In this document: one piece after another, positions 50,700-59,181 of the stretch
How the letters are laid out: each line of letters starts with the position of its first letter
Position numbering within the stretch: position 1 is the first letter of the stretch
DNA from: Actinomycetes bacterium
GTDB lineage: Bacteria > Actinomycetota > Thermoleophilia > BMS3ABIN01
Direction of reading: 5' to 3'
Assembly: GCA_021785935.1 (NCBI GenBank)
Contig: JAJYOG010000002.1
Location: 62,001 to 126,000, forward strand
DNA length: 64,000 nt
Position numbers and translations under genes: made by a program
The notes under the pieces: model-generated
Told to the model about the DNA's origin: nothing
Databases searched by the model: none
Seen by the model: the letters and a program-made list of their open reading frames with translations, nothing else

Positions 50700-51323
50700 T
50701 CAGGTTTTTTCAATTTTTCCCCGGTTCCACGGAAAAGTCACACGGTTTTCATCACCAGTCATCAGCCGGCTGATGTTGGATCGGTGCGCATAGAATATCA
50801 CGGCCGTGGCCAGGAGTGTGAAAACAATATAAGGCATAGGTTGGCCTGTGATTATTACCATAAGGCAGAGCGAGACCGCCGCCGCCAGCGATGCCACGGA
50901 GACGAAGCGGCCGGCAAGTAATACGGCCCAGAAAATGGCAAAGGCAATCAGGAAGAGCAACGGCGCCAGGCCCAGAAAGACGCCTCCGCCCGTAGCTACG
51001 CCCTTGCCTCCCTTAAACTTGAGAAATATGGAGAAGGTGTGACCGGCAATGGCGGCGCCGGCGGCCAGCACCGCTACCAGGGCGGCCTGATCGGAGTCGA
51101 TCAGCTGCCTGGCCAGAATTACGGGGATGAAACCCTTGAGCAGATCACAGGCAAAAACGGCGGCGCCAGCCTTCTTCCCCAGCACTCTGAATACATTCGT
51201 AGTACCGATGTTCCCCGAGCCGCTCCCCCGGACATCGACGCTGTAAATGCCCTTGCCGATCACTAACGCGAAGGGCACCGAACCCAGAAAATACGCACCG
51301 ATGACGATGATGACGGCCGCCAT
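50700..51323 (-). CDS. plsY: Glycerol-3-phosphate acyltransferase PlsY
   Basis: This 207-residue membrane enzyme acylates glycerol-3-phosphate from acyl phosphate. The motifs GSVPFALVIGK, RGSGSGNIGTTNVFR and the FKGGKGVATG loop are clear. Five to six membrane helices are present. Its product feeds PlsC, encoded further upstream. A 41-bp partial duplication of the end of der lies in the gap before it. Confidence 0.96.
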   Translation of the reverse strand: MAAVIIVIGAYFLGSVPFALVIGKGIYSVDVRGSGSGNIGTTNVFRVLGKKAGAAVFACDLLKGFIPVILARQLIDSDQAALVAVLAAGAAIAGHTFSIFLKFKGGKGVATGGGVFLGLAPLLFLIAFAIFWAVLLAGRFVSVASLAAAVSLCLMVIITGQPMPYIVFTLLATAVIFYAHRSNISRLMTGDENRVTFPWNRGKIEKT

Positions 51324-51325
51324 GG

Positions 51326-51390
51326 ATCAGCTTCGCTTTCCTTTGAACTTTGCGATAACCGCCGTCATCAGCTTCGCTTTCCTTTGAACT
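51326..51390. repeat. 24-bp direct repeat duplicating the end of der
   Basis: The 24 bp at 51326-51349 and 51367-51390 are identical and offset by 41 bp. The right copy is the coding end of der (residues near QFKGKRS); the left copy is non-coding and ends 3 bp before the plsY start. Confidence 0.9.
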
Positions 51391-52678
51391 GGATCACCAG
51401 GGGACAGCCGTAATAGTCAAAGCGCTCGCGCATGACATTCTCCAGATAGGTGGCGTAGGGCTTGGTGATCAGCCCTTTGTTGTTTACCTGAATGACGATA
51501 CGTGGCGGCGATGTCGCCGGCTGGCTGATGTAGTACATCTTCAGCTGGCGGCCGCGAACGATTGGCGGTGAATGCGCCGTTTTGATCTCCTGCAAAAATT
51601 TGTTAAGTTCACGGGTCGGCAGATGTGAGGTATAAAGTTCGTGTAAATGGCGGATTAGCGGCAGGATATCGCCGACACCACGGCCGGTCAGAGCCGAGAC
51701 TGCGAGAAACGGAGGTTTCAGAGTTGTTTTGCGGCCCAGCTTCCACTTGAGATCCTCGAGATCGATTTTCTGCAGGTCCCATTTGTTAAGCAGGATCGCC
51801 GTGGCGCAATTTCGCTTCATGGCTTCGTCGAGGATGGTAAGGTCGTAATCAGTGAGCCCCACGGTGCAATCGACCAGGATTAGCGCGACCTGCGCTTTTT
51901 CCAGTGCTGCCAGGGCACGGACACGGCTATAGTATTCAACGTCGTCAGAGAGCTTGCCCGGACGCCGCAATCCGGCGGTATCGACAAAACGGAAGTGCTC
52001 GCCCTGGGCTTCGACCACGGTATCGATTGCATCACGCGTGGTCCCCGGCTCGGAAGAGACGATAACCCGCTCCTCGCCCAGAAGGCGGTTGAGCATGGAA
52101 GATTTGCCCGCGTTGGGACGGCCGGCGAACGCGACCCGTATCTCCTCGCGCTCTTCGGCCCCGTCGAGGGCGCCCGTCTCTTCCAGACGGCCAATGATGA
52201 TGTCGAGCAGGTCGCCGGATCCGGTCCCATGAAGAGCGCTGACGGGAACCGGCTCGCCCATGCCCAGCGCGTGGAATTCATGGATGAGGTCGACGCGGTT
52301 AAAGTCATCAATCTTGTTGGCGACCAGGATGGCGGGACACTTGCTGCGGCGCACGATCTGCGCCAGATCCTCGTCGCCGGGGCCAATGCCCGTAAGGCCG
52401 TCGACCACCAGAAGGACCAGGACCGCCTCCTTGATGGCCGTCTCGACCTGTGCCCGGACCTGCCGCGCCATCTGCCTGCGATCGGCGGTATCGACGCCAC
52501 CCGTGTCGATCATGGTGAAAGCCCGGCCCGTCCATTCGACCCTCAGCTCCTTGCGGTCACGCGTTACTCCGGCCTCGCTGTGCACCACCGCCTCGCGCCG
52601 CCCCGTGAGACGGTTGAGGAGGGTCGATTTTCCAACATTTGGATAGCCGACGACGGCAACTTTGGGCAGGATGGACAT
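51368..52678 (-). CDS. der: Ribosome assembly GTPase Der (EngA)
   Basis: 436 residues with two tandem GTPase domains, G1 loops GYPNVGKSTLLNRL and GRPNAGKSSMLNRL, NKID and NKWD base-recognition motifs, and a C-terminal KH-like domain. Der is essential for 50S subunit maturation. It begins the der-plsY-gpsA group. The start ATG 52678 matches homologues. Confidence 0.97.
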   Translation of the reverse strand: MSILPKVAVVGYPNVGKSTLLNRLTGRREAVVHSEAGVTRDRKELRVEWTGRAFTMIDTGGVDTADRRQMARQVRAQVETAIKEAVLVLLVVDGLTGIGPGDEDLAQIVRRSKCPAILVANKIDDFNRVDLIHEFHALGMGEPVPVSALHGTGSGDLLDIIIGRLEETGALDGAEEREEIRVAFAGRPNAGKSSMLNRLLGEERVIVSSEPGTTRDAIDTVVEAQGEHFRFVDTAGLRRPGKLSDDVEYYSRVRALAALEKAQVALILVDCTVGLTDYDLTILDEAMKRNCATAILLNKWDLQKIDLEDLKWKLGRKTTLKPPFLAVSALTGRGVGDILPLIRHLHELYTSHLPTRELNKFLQEIKTAHSPPIVRGRQLKMYYISQPATSPPRIVIQVNNKGLITKPYATYLENVMRERFDYYGCPLVIQFKGKRS

Positions 52679-52779
52679 GTGGGGATTTTATCAGTTAACG
52701 CGGAGGCAGATGGGATTCGCGCGGAAAAGCGGGAGAACTGGGAAAAAGTGGGAAGTGCGCCATACGAGGAGAGCGGGAG

Positions 52780-52807
52780 AAATTATTATTGTGTCCCCGA
52801 AATTATT
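52780..52807 (-). repeat. Dispersed repeat copy at the DUF512-der junction
   Basis: AATTATTATTGTGTCCCCG and AAATTATT at 52780-52807 match the copies at 40.9, 44.3 and 49.7 kb. Here the repeat runs into the coding end of the upstream gene and encodes its last residues (IISGTQ). Confidence 0.82.
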
Positions 52808-54180
52808 GCGATGTCGCAGGCGAGAGTTTCCTGGAGCTCTTCCAGGGATAGATCGTCGAGGAAGCGCTCCCCGGCCCGGTCAAGCACCGATGGGGGAATG
52901 AGCAACAGATCGCCGCGGCGAAGTCCGGCGGCAGCGGCTTCGGCGGCGATTTCGCGCCCGCCCAGAAGTCCTGTGACGGTTACATGCGGACCAAAAAGCC
53001 TGTTCGGCACTACCAGGGGCAAAATTTCCCGGCGGCGTTCGCGGCTCTGCGTTTGGCAAAATTCCTGCATCAGCTCCGCGGCCAGAACACCGGTCAGCAT
53101 GAAGATGCGGCCGGGAGTATCAGGCGCTACGGCTCCCGCTACGGGCGCGGCCGCGCCCACCGCGGTGACGCCAATTTCGTCCAGGATGCTATCTCCCTCT
53201 TCCAAAAAACTGCGGGCGTTGCCGATGCCGTTCTCGTATTGTGCTAAGTCATCATAGTACTCAAGCGGTGGCAAAGAGCGGCCGGCAACCAGGAAAAATT
53301 CATCGGCGGCATAGACGAAACCTGAGCCCAGTTCCCGGCAAAACTTTTCCTGCCAGCCGGCAACAGCATCGATAACCTGTACGCACTCGCCGGCCGAAAC
53401 CGGCCGGAGGCCGGTTTCGGCCTCATCCCTTTTAGCCGCCATCCTCCTGAACCCATCCGCAACCGCCACAGGCACGATGCCGGCGGTGGCGGCTCCCGGG
53501 TAGTCGCTCGCAAGGTCCATGACAGAACGCTCAAGAGTTTCGCCATCATTGATGCCGGGACACAGCACAATCTGAACATGTGTTACGATCCCGGCTTGTC
53601 CCAGCATTTTCAAATTGGCCAGACCCAGCGCTGCCGCCTCGGTGCCGCATCCCATCAGCTTTCCGCGAATCTCCGGGTCAGTGGCATGCAGGGATACATA
53701 AAGAGGGCTCAGCCTTTGATCAATGATGCGATCGATATCGTCCGGCCGCAAGTTCCCCAGCGTAATAAAATTCCCGTGAAGGAAGGAGAGCCGATAATCA
53801 TCATCCTTGAGATAAAGCGGCCGGCGCAGCCCGCGCGGCGCCTGATCGACAAAGCAGAAGACACAGCAGTTGGAGCAAGTGCGGATACGATCGAAGATAA
53901 CGCTGGAAAAAACGATGCCGGGGTCGATTCCCTCTTCCACCTCGAGCTCGGCTTCGAAGCGGCGTCCATCCCGCTCGATCTCCAGCGACCGCACTCCCGG
54001 CTCCAGCAGAAACTGGTAATCAATTACATCCCGCAGCTGCCGGCCGTCAAGAGCCACAACCAGATCGCCGGATTTCACGCCGGCGTCAGCAGCGGGGCTG
54101 CCGGGGTTCACCGCTGCGACTGGCCCGCCCCTTTCCGGCCCGCTGCCTTCCAGCCCTCCCCTTCGCCTGTCTTTGGACAT
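52786..54180 (-). CDS. DUF512 protein: PDZ-like domain with radical SAM-like cluster motif
   Basis: 464 residues. The N-terminus is PDZ-like (AVNPGSPAADAGVKSGDLVVALDG); the middle has RTCSNCCVFCFVDQ, a cysteine set like the CxxxCxxC of radical SAM proteins, followed by LSFLHGNFITL and LYVSLHATDP. The C-terminal DUF512 domain follows. These proteins usually lie just upstream of der, as here, and have no established reaction. The start ATG overlaps the stop of the S8 protease (TGATG at 54182-54178), indicating coupled translation. The last six residues come from the inserted repeat. Confidence 0.88.
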   Translation of the reverse strand: MSKDRRRGGLEGSGPERGGPVAAVNPGSPAADAGVKSGDLVVALDGRQLRDVIDYQFLLEPGVRSLEIERDGRRFEAELEVEEGIDPGIVFSSVIFDRIRTCSNCCVFCFVDQAPRGLRRPLYLKDDDYRLSFLHGNFITLGNLRPDDIDRIIDQRLSPLYVSLHATDPEIRGKLMGCGTEAAALGLANLKMLGQAGIVTHVQIVLCPGINDGETLERSVMDLASDYPGAATAGIVPVAVADGFRRMAAKRDEAETGLRPVSAGECVQVIDAVAGWQEKFCRELGSGFVYAADEFFLVAGRSLPPLEYYDDLAQYENGIGNARSFLEEGDSILDEIGVTAVGAAAPVAGAVAPDTPGRIFMLTGVLAAELMQEFCQTQSRERRREILPLVVPNRLFGPHVTVTGLLGGREIAAEAAAAGLRRGDLLLIPPSVLDRAGERFLDDLSLEELQETLACDIAIISGTQ

Positions 54181-56585
54181 CAGGGCAATCCCGTCAGAAC
54201 CTGTTGAGGTGGAGACGGATAGGAATGAGTCTCACCGCAGATATCCTGGGCGGTGATGAATATAGTCGACCAGAAACCGGCAACACCTCCCGGCAGTTCA
54301 TACTTGAATTTAACCGGTGCGCAGTTGCCGGGGCCAGCGAGGGTCAGACCACCAACTGCCAGAGGCATCGCCGTTTTCAGTTGCACGTCATCCGTGCTGG
54401 AAGCTCCTACCATGGCCACGTTAAAAGCATCGCCGCCGCTGACGTCACAGGCCTGGGCGGATATGGAAAGATCGCCCTGAAGATAATCGGAGAAGGAAGC
54501 CCAGTAGGCGCGGGCAGATTCCAGGCTCACTTGAGGCTGGGCGCAGTCGACTGTAAAGGAACCGGCAATCGGGCTAAAGTTGCCGGCATTATCGGCAACG
54601 CCGCCGCCGATATTATGATTTCCGCCCACAAGTCCCGAAACCGGACAGCTAGCCTGCGCCAAGGTGACTGTGCACCCGGAAAGCAGGGCTCCATCAAGCG
54701 TAATGTCAACGGCGGCAAGGTTGATGCCGCTGCCCGTATCCATGTAATTGGCCTGAACCGTGGTTGAATTGGTATTAATAATACCGGAAGGCTGCACCGC
54801 CGTTACCAGCGGCGGTGTGTGATCAGGAACCGCCCCCATCGCCAGCTTGCCGCTACCGAAGAGGTTGTCCTTGCCGGGAGTCCCCAGATCGGTAGCCCGC
54901 GATTCAAGCTGGGACTGAATCTGCGCTGAGGAATAAGCCGGATTGGCACCCTTAATCAAAGCCGCGGCCCCGGCCGCATGGGGCGCCGCCGCCGAAGTGC
55001 CCCAGAAACCCGTGGCGCCGAAGGTGACCGTCGATACACGATCGGGCGCGGAGAGGTCGGGCTTAATCCTGCCGTCGGTGGTCGGGCCGCGGGAACTAAA
55101 ACTCTCAAGACTGGTACTGCCAACAGCAACCGCGCCCACGGTCATGGCGTAAGCGGAATCAGTGGGCTGACCGGCCAGGCTGCCCGCCGCTACCTGGTAT
55201 TGCACGTCGCCAGGATGCGAAAAAAGCTGTAAGTTGGCGTCACCGGAGGCGGAGTATTTGTTAATGGCAATGAAATAAGTACCGCCCTTGCCCTCGGGGA
55301 TGGTGTAATGGATCTCCTCCGAAGGCGCCCCCGGATGAGCCTGGCTTTGCTCCCCGCAACCACAGGCAACTGCGTGAGTCGGATCACCAGACCAGTACAG
55401 ATATAAATCATAATCCTGGTCGGTCGTCGGCCAACGGTCCCAGGTGAGAAAGAGATCGATGCTTTCACCCACCCAGGCGGTGATCCGGTTATAGCTATCC
55501 CCCGAAACGAACTCGTTCCAGGTATCGCTGTTGGCGTCGGTAAAATGTCCGGCCCAATGCGACTGGGCGGCATTACCGGAAGCGTTGGCCCAGAGAATGC
55601 CTGAGTCGCTGGCATGCTTGACCATGTCGTCGATAGCGCCCTGCCCGTCACCACGGTAATCACCGAAAAATCCCCACGAGGCGGAGACGACATTGACACC
55701 CTGACCGATCAGGTAATCGATCGCATTTCCCAGCTCGACGTCGGTATTGAAATTCACCAAATACAGCTGGGCGCCGGGCGCGACATCGTGGACAATCTCG
55801 GCGCAGGCGGAACCATGGCTATCGTTGCCGCCGGTGATATCTCCCGAGAATGATACCGCCGTGACGCCAGCCGGCAGTTCACCAGATGAAGCCAGCGCCT
55901 GGTATCCGGCAAATCCCAGATCGACCACCGCGACCTTGACACCGGCTCCTGAATCGCCGGCAGCCTGCCAGGCGGAGGCGCCGATATCAGCGACGCCCTC
56001 GGATACAGTCTCGAAGGCTACCGGTTTTCTGGGCTCGCGAATATAGCTGATCGAACCGGCGGAGGCCAGCTCACCCAGCTTCTCCAGAGGCACGTCCGCC
56101 TGGATAAGATCCTGATAGGAAGTTTCAACCACCGATCCTGAAGCCGCCGCGGCCTCAGTCGCCGAGTCCACAGCCCCAGGCGCCGCTTCGATGACGACCT
56201 TGACCTTGCCATCCTTCAGATCAAACCCGCGACTGGTGGCGAAACCCGTGGCTGCGGCCAGCCCCTTTTCATTCCGGGCAGCCATCAGTTCATTAATGGA
56301 TGACTCGAGCTTGGGATTACTTTTATCAGGACCGGGGTCGAACGCCGTACCAGTTTGTACGGCGGCAGGATTATCATGAGCGCCGCCAGCCGTATCGGCC
56401 GTGGACCCGGCAGATGCCGGTCCGGTTACCGCGCCCGCGTTATCTCCAACCGGCGAAATCCCGGCGGAAAATTCAGCGGTGACAGAGCCAGCATCATCTT
56501 TGTCAAGCGCAAAAAAAATTCCCGCCAGGACCGGCATCGAGAGCGCCAGCGGCACCAACAGTATGATCCAAAATCTTTTTTTCAT
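54180..56585 (-). CDS. Secreted subtilisin-like (S8) serine protease
   Basis: About 801 residues beginning KKRFWIILLVPLALSMPVLA, a signal peptide. A propeptide-like region (60-190) is followed by an S8 domain with Asp in VAVVDLGF, His in DSHGSACAEI, the oxyanion Asn in ANASGN and Ser in FWGTSAAAPHAAG. A beta-sandwich insertion of about 100 residues sits between Asn and Ser (near WDRWPTTDQDYDLYLYWSGD). C-terminal Ig-like domains end the protein. ATG 56585 has GGAAAG upstream; longer in-frame starts lack a signal peptide. Its stop overlaps the DUF512 start. It is outside the cell or wall-bound; the substrate is unknown. Confidence 0.85.
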   Translation of the reverse strand: MKKRFWIILLVPLALSMPVLAGIFFALDKDDAGSVTAEFSAGISPVGDNAGAVTGPASAGSTADTAGGAHDNPAAVQTGTAFDPGPDKSNPKLESSINELMAARNEKGLAAATGFATSRGFDLKDGKVKVVIEAAPGAVDSATEAAAASGSVVETSYQDLIQADVPLEKLGELASAGSISYIREPRKPVAFETVSEGVADIGASAWQAAGDSGAGVKVAVVDLGFAGYQALASSGELPAGVTAVSFSGDITGGNDSHGSACAEIVHDVAPGAQLYLVNFNTDVELGNAIDYLIGQGVNVVSASWGFFGDYRGDGQGAIDDMVKHASDSGILWANASGNAAQSHWAGHFTDANSDTWNEFVSGDSYNRITAWVGESIDLFLTWDRWPTTDQDYDLYLYWSGDPTHAVACGCGEQSQAHPGAPSEEIHYTIPEGKGGTYFIAINKYSASGDANLQLFSHPGDVQYQVAAGSLAGQPTDSAYAMTVGAVAVGSTSLESFSSRGPTTDGRIKPDLSAPDRVSTVTFGATGFWGTSAAAPHAAGAAALIKGANPAYSSAQIQSQLESRATDLGTPGKDNLFGSGKLAMGAVPDHTPPLVTAVQPSGIINTNSTTVQANYMDTGSGINLAAVDITLDGALLSGCTVTLAQASCPVSGLVGGNHNIGGGVADNAGNFSPIAGSFTVDCAQPQVSLESARAYWASFSDYLQGDLSISAQACDVSGGDAFNVAMVGASSTDDVQLKTAMPLAVGGLTLAGPGNCAPVKFKYELPGGVAGFWSTIFITAQDICGETHSYPSPPQQVLTGLP

Positions 56586-56790
56586 ATCTGACGCTTTCCG
56601 ACTTGCCGATGCGCGCCCTCCCGCTGATGGGCCGGGCAATTTCCGGGCAAATCCCAGGTTAACTCTGGGTTAACTCCGGGTTAACTGTTATTTTAGCAGC
56701 ATATGGAGAAAGGACCACTTGCCAGCGGCGTTTCACTGTCCGGCGCGGTGGGAACCAATTAGTTAACGGGGAAACGGGAAATAGGAAGTC

Positions 56791-57555
56791 ATGGAAAGCG
56801 CTCTCGGCAGGGATCTGATAATAGTCCGCCAGCCGGACAGCATATTTCAAGCTCGCGGCATTATCGAAAACGGCGTCTTCGACGGATGCTGGCATTTTTC
56901 TTTCGATCAGTATCACGATCGCGATTACAGCCATTTCGGGACGCTGCGTGTCTTTAACGACGACACGCTATCCCCGGGAGCAGTCTGGCCGCTGCACCCG
57001 CACCGCAACATCGAGGTAGTTACATATTGCGCCGGCGGCGTCTTTCGCCATGCCGACGAGCGCGGCCGAGGCAATATCCTCCTCAAGGGCTGGGTCCAGC
57101 ACACCACAGTCGGGCGCGGCATGTCACATTCAGAAATAAATGACAAAGAGGATCAATCGATGCGTTTCGTTCAGATGTGGTTTCTTCCCCGCGAGCCCGA
57201 CCTCGAGCCGGCCTTGCAGTGGAAAGCAGTCGAGCGGGAGGAGCGCACCAACAGACTCTTGCCTCTGGTTGCCAACGATCACGAGAGCGCCCTCCCCATT
57301 GCCTCAGACGCCCGGGTATTTTCTTCTTTCCTTGAGGCCGGCAAGAGCGTCAAATACGAATTGGGTATCGGCCGCGGCGCCTATCTATATGTCCTGGAGG
57401 GAGGCTCGGTCAGAGCCAACGGACATGAAGTGGTGTCAAAAGGCGCGGCCAAGATCATCGGTGGCCAGCATCTGAGGATCAAAGCCGATGCCGGCGTGGA
57501 GTTGTTGCTGGTGGAAGTGCCGCTGGCGGTCGGGAACCGTCCTGGTAATCTGTAA
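56791..57555 (+). CDS. Pirin family protein (bicupin)
   Basis: 254 residues with the pirin N-terminal cupin: GTLRVFNDDTLSPGAVWPLH, HPHRNIEVVTY and the metal-binding His/Glu set ending HTTVGRGMSHSEIN. The C-terminal cupin is less conserved. Bacterial pirins of this type can act as quercetin dioxygenases or redox regulators; no neighbour points to a pathway. It is the only rightward gene in this leftward region. Confidence 0.9.
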   Translation: MESALGRDLIIVRQPDSIFQARGIIENGVFDGCWHFSFDQYHDRDYSHFGTLRVFNDDTLSPGAVWPLHPHRNIEVVTYCAGGVFRHADERGRGNILLKGWVQHTTVGRGMSHSEINDKEDQSMRFVQMWFLPREPDLEPALQWKAVEREERTNRLLPLVANDHESALPIASDARVFSSFLEAGKSVKYELGIGRGAYLYVLEGGSVRANGHEVVSKGAAKIIGGQHLRIKADAGVELLLVEVPLAVGNRPGNL

Positions 57556-57573
57556 ACAGGTGAATCACCCGGT

Positions 57574-57590
57574 GGGCGGGAAAACCGCCC
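57574..57590. terminator. Hairpin between convergent pirin and ispH
   Basis: GGGCGG (57574-57579) pairs with CCGCCC (57585-57590). There is no T-run, but the position between two convergent stops suits a bidirectional terminator. Confidence 0.4.
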
Positions 57591-57602
57591 AATCAGGCTG
57601 GC

Positions 57603-58439
57603 CTAAAGTTCCTGTAACCAGGCGGCGGCCGCGGCCATCTGCTCCGGGGGCGTCGAGGCGCCGGCAGTGATTGCCACCGTTTCCGCTCCCTTAAACCATT
57701 TCGGCTTGAGTTCCCCTACATCCTCGATGTGATAGGTGCATGGCTGCACCTCCCGGCACAGAAGCGCCAGGCGGGTGGTGTTGGCGCTGTTGCGCCCACC
57801 GATGACGATGACGGCATCGGCCGACCCAGCCAGGCTAAGCGCCTCGTCCTGGCATTTCTGGGTGGCATTGCACATGGTGTTATAGATTAAAAGTTCGCGG
57901 CAGGCCGGCGCCAGCCGTGCCGCCAGTGCCGCAAGATTGGAGCTTGCCTGAGTCGTCTGCACAACGACGCCGACGCGTTTACCGCCAACCTGCTTTAGAT
58001 CGAGTTCGCCGGCGTTTTCCACCACGATCGTTTTCTTGCCGGCATTAGCGACCAGCGCCACAACCTCCGGATGTTCGTGCTCTCCCAGGATTATGGTCAG
58101 GTATCCCTGCTCTCCGAGGAACGAAGCCTTTTCCTGGGCAACTTTTACGTAGGGACAGGTGGCGTCGACGATGGTAAGTCCGCTGGCGCCGGCGGCGGCG
58201 ATGACCTCGGGCGTGACGCCGTGGGTCCTCAGAATAACTGTGCCACTGGTAATTTCCTTTAGATGCTCGACCGGCGAGACGCCAGCCTCGGCCAGCTCGC
58301 GGACTACGCCGGGATTATGAATAATTGGCCCCATCGTGTGGATCGGCCCCGGGGATTCCTTGGCCGCCCGCTGCGCGATGTCCAGCGCCCGCTGGACGCC
58401 GTAGCAGTACCCGCCTCTTTTGGATATGAGGATCTTCAT
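57603..58439 (-). CDS. ispH: 4-hydroxy-3-methylbut-2-enyl diphosphate reductase
   Basis: IspH makes IPP and DMAPP in the last step of the MEP isoprenoid pathway, using a [4Fe-4S] cluster. The three cluster cysteines lie in KRGGYCYGVQRAL, VDATCPYV and NTMCNATQ. The conserved HxGxHPEV-type EHEHPEV and the C-terminal GRNSANTTRL and TAGASTP motifs are present. Start at 58439 aligns with homologues (MKILISKRGG). It lies downstream of plsC on the same strand. Confidence 0.96.
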   Translation of the reverse strand: MKILISKRGGYCYGVQRALDIAQRAAKESPGPIHTMGPIIHNPGVVRELAEAGVSPVEHLKEITSGTVILRTHGVTPEVIAAAGASGLTIVDATCPYVKVAQEKASFLGEQGYLTIILGEHEHPEVVALVANAGKKTIVVENAGELDLKQVGGKRVGVVVQTTQASSNLAALAARLAPACRELLIYNTMCNATQKCQDEALSLAGSADAVIVIGGRNSANTTRLALLCREVQPCTYHIEDVGELKPKWFKGAETVAITAGASTPPEQMAAAAAWLQEL

Positions 58440-58473
58440 TGGCTGCAAACCGCCACTGGTTTTAGCGGATTTA

Positions 58474-59181
58474 TCAAAGCTTGCCGATCGCCGCCATGAT
58501 CCGGCTGCTGGCCTCTCGATAAGCTTTCCCCTTCGACATGCCGGTGATCTCCAGGTCGACCGGCGGCCCCACCGAAACCGTTATCTTGGGCCGGCGTGGC
58601 CTGCCGCCCGTGATGATGAGTTCATTGCCGCGCATGCGCACCGGTATGACCGGCACGCCGGAAGTAACCGCCAGGAGGCCCACGCCAGGTTGAGCCTCAC
58701 CCAGTTCACCGTTTCGCTGTCGCGTCCCCTCAGGGAACATGCCGATGACGTAACCCTGGCCGAGCAGTTCGCGGGCGCGCCGGATGGCCTCGCGGTCGGC
58801 TTCACCGCGATGCACGGTGAAAGCGCCGACCTTCCTCAGATACCAGCCGATGACTGGCGCCTCCATGATCTCAACCTTTCCCATCCAGCAGATGAACCCG
58901 GGATAGGAGAGGCAGAGCAGCGGCGGATCGAGATTGCTGGCATGATTCGAGGCGATGATAGCCGGGCCTCGCCGCGGCCAGTTCTCCGCGCCGATCAGTT
59001 CCATGTGAAACAGAAACCTGAGCGGCCGCGTAATGAGAATCCTGGAAAGACCGTAAACCAGGCGTGAATAAGGCTCGGTTCCGGGGCTGGTCTGGGTTCC
59101 GGGGCTGGGCTCGACCCCGGGTTTAGGCTCGGCTCCGGGTTTAGGCTCGGCTCCGGGTTTCGGTTCAGATTTTGGCGTCAA
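58474..59181 (-). CDS. plsC: 1-acyl-sn-glycerol-3-phosphate acyltransferase with Pro-rich repeat lead
   Basis: PlsC adds the second acyl chain to form phosphatidic acid. The acyltransferase motifs are SNHASNLDPPLL (HxxxxD), VHRGEADREA and FPEGTRQRNGE. The first 36 residues are a Pro/Glu/Gly-rich repeat (EPKPGA three to four times) from an 18-bp DNA repeat. TTG 59181 overlaps the cmk stop by 17 bp; the next in-frame methionine lies inside the acyltransferase domain, so the repeat is probably translated. Confidence 0.9.
   Translation of the reverse strand: MTPKSEPKPGAEPKPGAEPKPGVEPSPGTQTSPGTEPYSRLVYGLSRILITRPLRFLFHMELIGAENWPRRGPAIIASNHASNLDPPLLCLSYPGFICWMGKVEIMEAPVIGWYLRKVGAFTVHRGEADREAIRRARELLGQGYVIGMFPEGTRQRNGELGEAQPGVGLLAVTSGVPVIPVRMRGNELIITGGRPRRPKITVSVGPPVDLEITGMSKGKAYREASSRIMAAIGKL
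59110..59166 (-). repeat. 18-bp tandem repeats at the start of plsC
   Basis: Units of the type GGCTCGGCTCCGGGTTTA repeat about three times and encode EPKPGA. They probably grew by slippage and change the length of the protein's lead. Confidence 0.75.
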
